Assembly: GCA_002366685.1 (NCBI GenBank)
Contig: DFBP01000114.1
Location: forward strand, 1-6,498
Reading direction: 5' to 3'
Source: Rhodobacterales bacterium UBA3077
GTDB taxonomy: Bacteria > Pseudomonadota > Alphaproteobacteria > Rhodobacterales > Rhodobacteraceae
DNA length: 6,498 bases
Below the pieces are notes generated by a model. The model ran no database searches and was not told where the DNA came from. It saw only the letters and a list, made by a program, of their open reading frames with translations. This document shows positions 5,318 through 6,498 of this stretch, in pieces (positions within the stretch are counted from its first letter, which is position 1; each line of letters opens with the position of its first letter). Position numbers and translations under genes: made by a program.

Positions 5318-5925
5318 GCCCAGCTCCTGACCCGCGCCCGGTGCTGCTCATCACTCAGATGAAACCTTGGCGAGATGAATTCCTCTGCCCGCGTTATCCA
5401 GCCACCCTTGCCACCATCGCGCCGCCGCGCGAACTTGCGCAGGCTAGACCGGCCATCTCCTAAACCGTAGTAGTAATTGCGGCGCGCTATCCCGTAGGCA
5501 TCGACAAAATGCTCATTAGCCTTAGCCATGGCCTGCTCCACCGCAGCTGCGGTGTTTGGCCCGAGCGCCCCATCGACCGCCACTGGCACCTTGAACTGAC
5601 CCAGCAGCCTCTGGAGGATTTTCACAGCATTCCCGCCCGCGTTGACATACATATCATAAACCGAGGGCTGCAATGGCTCGGGCAGCAGATTGATCCGAGG
5701 GCGCAGATAATACTGATTTATGAAAATTTCCTCTGCCTGCCCGGCAGTCATCCGGCGCACATCAGCCACATCGATGTCACCGTCCTGATCCAGATCAAGC
5801 CCCAGTCGCTTCATGGTGCCGATGGTCACCCCGAAGTTGGTGCCCCCCCCCGGATCATCAGGGTCATTCACGAATCCGCCTTCGCGCGCAACAATGGCGC
5901 GCGTGATCTCACGCACTGTCAACAT
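5314..5925 (-). CDS. GH108-family endolysin (peptidoglycan muramidase)
   Basis: This 203-residue protein is a phage-type lysozyme of glycoside hydrolase family 108 that cleaves peptidoglycan between MurNAc and GlcNAc. The family signature is at 15-34 (EGGFVNDPDDPGGGTNFGVT), with E15 as the expected catalytic acid. A C-terminal peptidoglycan-binding region of the type usually joined to GH108 spans about 95-180 ('NAGGNAVKILQRLL', 'VDGALGPNTAAAVEQA', 'RRNYYYGL'). Residues 44-55 (DLDQDGDIDVAD) make an EF-hand/dockerin-like calcium loop. There is no signal peptide, which fits holin-dependent export by the holin encoded directly after it (4-bp overlap). GGAG at 5933-5936, seven bases before the ATG, supports the start. 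Length is normal for the family and it looks functional. Confidence 0.92.
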   Translation of the reverse strand: MLTVREITRAIVAREGGFVNDPDDPGGGTNFGVTIGTMKRLGLDLDQDGDIDVADVRRMTAGQAEEIFINQYYLRPRINLLPEPLQPSVYDMYVNAGGNAVKILQRLLGQFKVPVAVDGALGPNTAAAVEQAMAKANEHFVDAYGIARRNYYYGLGDGRSSLRKFARRRDGGKGGWITRAEEFISPRFHLSDEQHRARVRSWA

Positions 5926-5952
5926 TTTGTTTCTCCAGATTAGTTTGAGTTT

Positions 5953-5989
5953 GCTAGAGCGCCGCCGCCGAGGCGCTTAGAGCTTTTTT
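5953..5989 (+). terminator. GC-rich hairpin with T-run, between small membrane gene and endolysin
   Basis: AGCGCC (5958-5963) and GGCGCT (5972-5977) form a perfect stem with an 8-nt loop. GCT/AGC (5953-5955, 5981-5983) add an outer stem. On the + strand T(6) follows at 5984-5989, giving an intrinsic-terminator shape that would block antisense transcription entering from the left. On the - strand no T-run follows, so phage genes can be read through. The 82-aa gene's stop lies in its right arm. Confidence 0.5.
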
Positions 5990-6225
5990 GAAAACTGCTT
6001 TTGCATAATATCCACAACAATCTTGCGAACATTTTTTATCTCAACACCTAGGGCGAGCAGCAGCAGAACGCCTAGAAACCAATATGGCGGCGACTTCAAC
6101 CACAAACCTAGCATATCCACCAAGACCACACCCAAAAGAACAAAGCCGGACACAACGCGGGTCCAGCTGTCCAGCTTGCCATCAGGCTCGCAAACCTCGC
6201 CGCTCTCGTCTTCTTGTTCAGACAT
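5977..6225 (-). CDS. Small two-helix membrane protein, phage-associated, unknown
   Basis: I do not recognise the family. The 82-residue product has an acidic N-terminus (MSEQEDESGEVCEPDGK), two hydrophobic segments at about 22-43 and 47-62 joined by a short 'KSPPYW' turn, and a basic C-terminus ('KNVRKIVVDIMQKQFSKKL'). Charge rules favour a hairpin in the inner membrane with both ends in the cytoplasm, or with the acidic N-terminus outside if the helices pair differently. GAGGGGG at 6233-6239, seven bases before ATG, is a strong ribosome site. Its start overlaps the end of the 58-aa gene by 8 bp, and the endolysin start follows 51 bp after its stop. This position and topology suit a second holin, an antiholin or a lysis accessory protein, but that is inference. 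Confidence 0.75.
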   Translation of the reverse strand: MSEQEDESGEVCEPDGKLDSWTRVVSGFVLLGVVLVDMLGLWLKSPPYWFLGVLLLLALGVEIKNVRKIVVDIMQKQFSKKL

Positions 6226-6394
6226 TGTGTAACCCCCTCACTACAGCCACAGCCAACAATGCGATGGCCACCCCGCTCACTCCGAATGGGCTTGCAGCTG
6301 ATGCCACCAGCAGTGTGGAGATTACCTGTGAGATGGCATGTTCTGTTGTGTTTTCCCGCGCGGCTCGGCGCAGGGTGCGCTTGATAAATTTCAT
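6218..6394 (-). CDS. 58-aa small membrane protein overlapping its neighbour, unknown
   Basis: An ATG at 6392-6394 opens a 58-codon frame to a TGA at 6218-6220. The product starts with a basic amphipathic stretch (MKFIKRTLRRAARENTTEHA) and continues with small hydrophobic residues ('ISQVISTLLVASAASPFGVSG', then 'VAIALLAVAVVRGLHNV'), enough for one or two short membrane helices. GGTGG in 6401-6405 lies six bases upstream. The frame overlaps the start of the 82-aa gene by 8 bp, and its own ATG comes 1 bp after the stop of the preceding frame. This is the tight packing of phage late operons and the main support that it is real. No family is recognised; a role as structural membrane peptide, holin or antiholin is possible. 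Confidence 0.6.
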   Translation of the reverse strand: MKFIKRTLRRAARENTTEHAISQVISTLLVASAASPFGVSGVAIALLAVAVVRGLHNV

Positions 6395-6395
6395 G

Positions 6396-6498
6396 TTATG
6401 CCACCGCCTCTAAATCATGCTCGTTCGCGCTAATTTTAGCCCCCGTCCAGCCTAAACTTAAGAGCGAAACAAACACCCCCCAGATAGAGGTCAATAAA
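6396..6498 (-). CDS. C-terminal end of an unknown gene, cut by the window edge
   Basis: The - strand frame is open from the window edge (first complete codon at 6497) to a TAA at 6396-6398. The 33 visible residues hold a hydrophobic helix ('LLTSIWGVFVSLLSLGW') and a polar end ('TGAKISANEHDLEAVA'). It stops 1 bp before the ATG of the 58-aa gene. This spacing is why I choose this frame over another that is open here until a stop nearer 6441. It may be a membrane-associated phage protein. With so little visible, no function can be assigned. Confidence 0.4.
   Translation of the reverse strand, partial: LLTSIWGVFVSLLSLGWTGAKISANEHDLEAVA

Noticed and set aside
5509..5943. 144-codon frame on the + strand
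   Set aside because: It is antisense to the well-supported GH108 endolysin and has no recognisable domain.
1..6498. CRISPR array or riboswitch
   Set aside because: I saw no regularly spaced direct repeats and no leader long enough or conserved enough to propose a riboswitch.

Overview
The window looks like an alphaproteobacterial chromosome segment, most plausibly Rhodobacterales/Roseobacter-like. This rests on the type of betaine/TMAO-like ABC transporter, on a holin of the 3TM family known from the Rhodobacter gene transfer agent (GTA) next to a GH108 endolysin, and on the tRNA-Cys sequence. No species can be named from the sequence alone.

Layout. (1) Positions 1-713 hold no convincing intact gene. 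A 112-codon frame (305-643) whose first ~25 residues resemble a family start is probably a relic. (2) Positions 714-762 are the 3' part of a tRNA-Cys gene, from anticodon arm to encoded CCA, with no 5' half. This is the pattern left at the far end of an element that integrated into a tRNA 3' end, so 1-713 may be the end of a decayed island. An intrinsic terminator follows at 832-864. (3) Positions 1061-4056 form a complete three-gene operon on the + strand: periplasmic binding protein, ProW-like permease and ProV-like ATPase. A perfect 9-bp stem-loop separates the first two genes, an 8-bp gene overlap links the last two, and two terminators in tandem follow (4060-4089 and 4121-4157). (4) Positions 4158-4391 are non-coding and rich in short inverted repeats. 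(5) Positions 4392-6498 lie on the - strand and look like the lysis end of a prophage or phage-derived cluster. In transcription order (right to left) they hold the end of a membrane-associated gene, a 58-codon small membrane protein, an 82-codon two-helix membrane protein, a GH108 endolysin, a GTA-type 3TM holin, and the C-terminal remnant of a D12-class DNA adenine methylase that has lost its N-terminal half.

How the genes work together. The binding protein, permease and ATPase make one importer for a quaternary ammonium or related methylated amine/osmolyte. The endolysin and holin make one lysis module, with the ATGA start/stop overlap coupling their translation; the small membrane proteins upstream may assist it. 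The two modules converge on the intergenic region, where the transporter terminators separate them. I see no wholly new system. The most useful leads are the tRNA-Cys attachment scar, the broken methylase with a palindrome at its breakpoint, the overlapping small phage membrane genes, and the calcium-loop motif in the endolysin.
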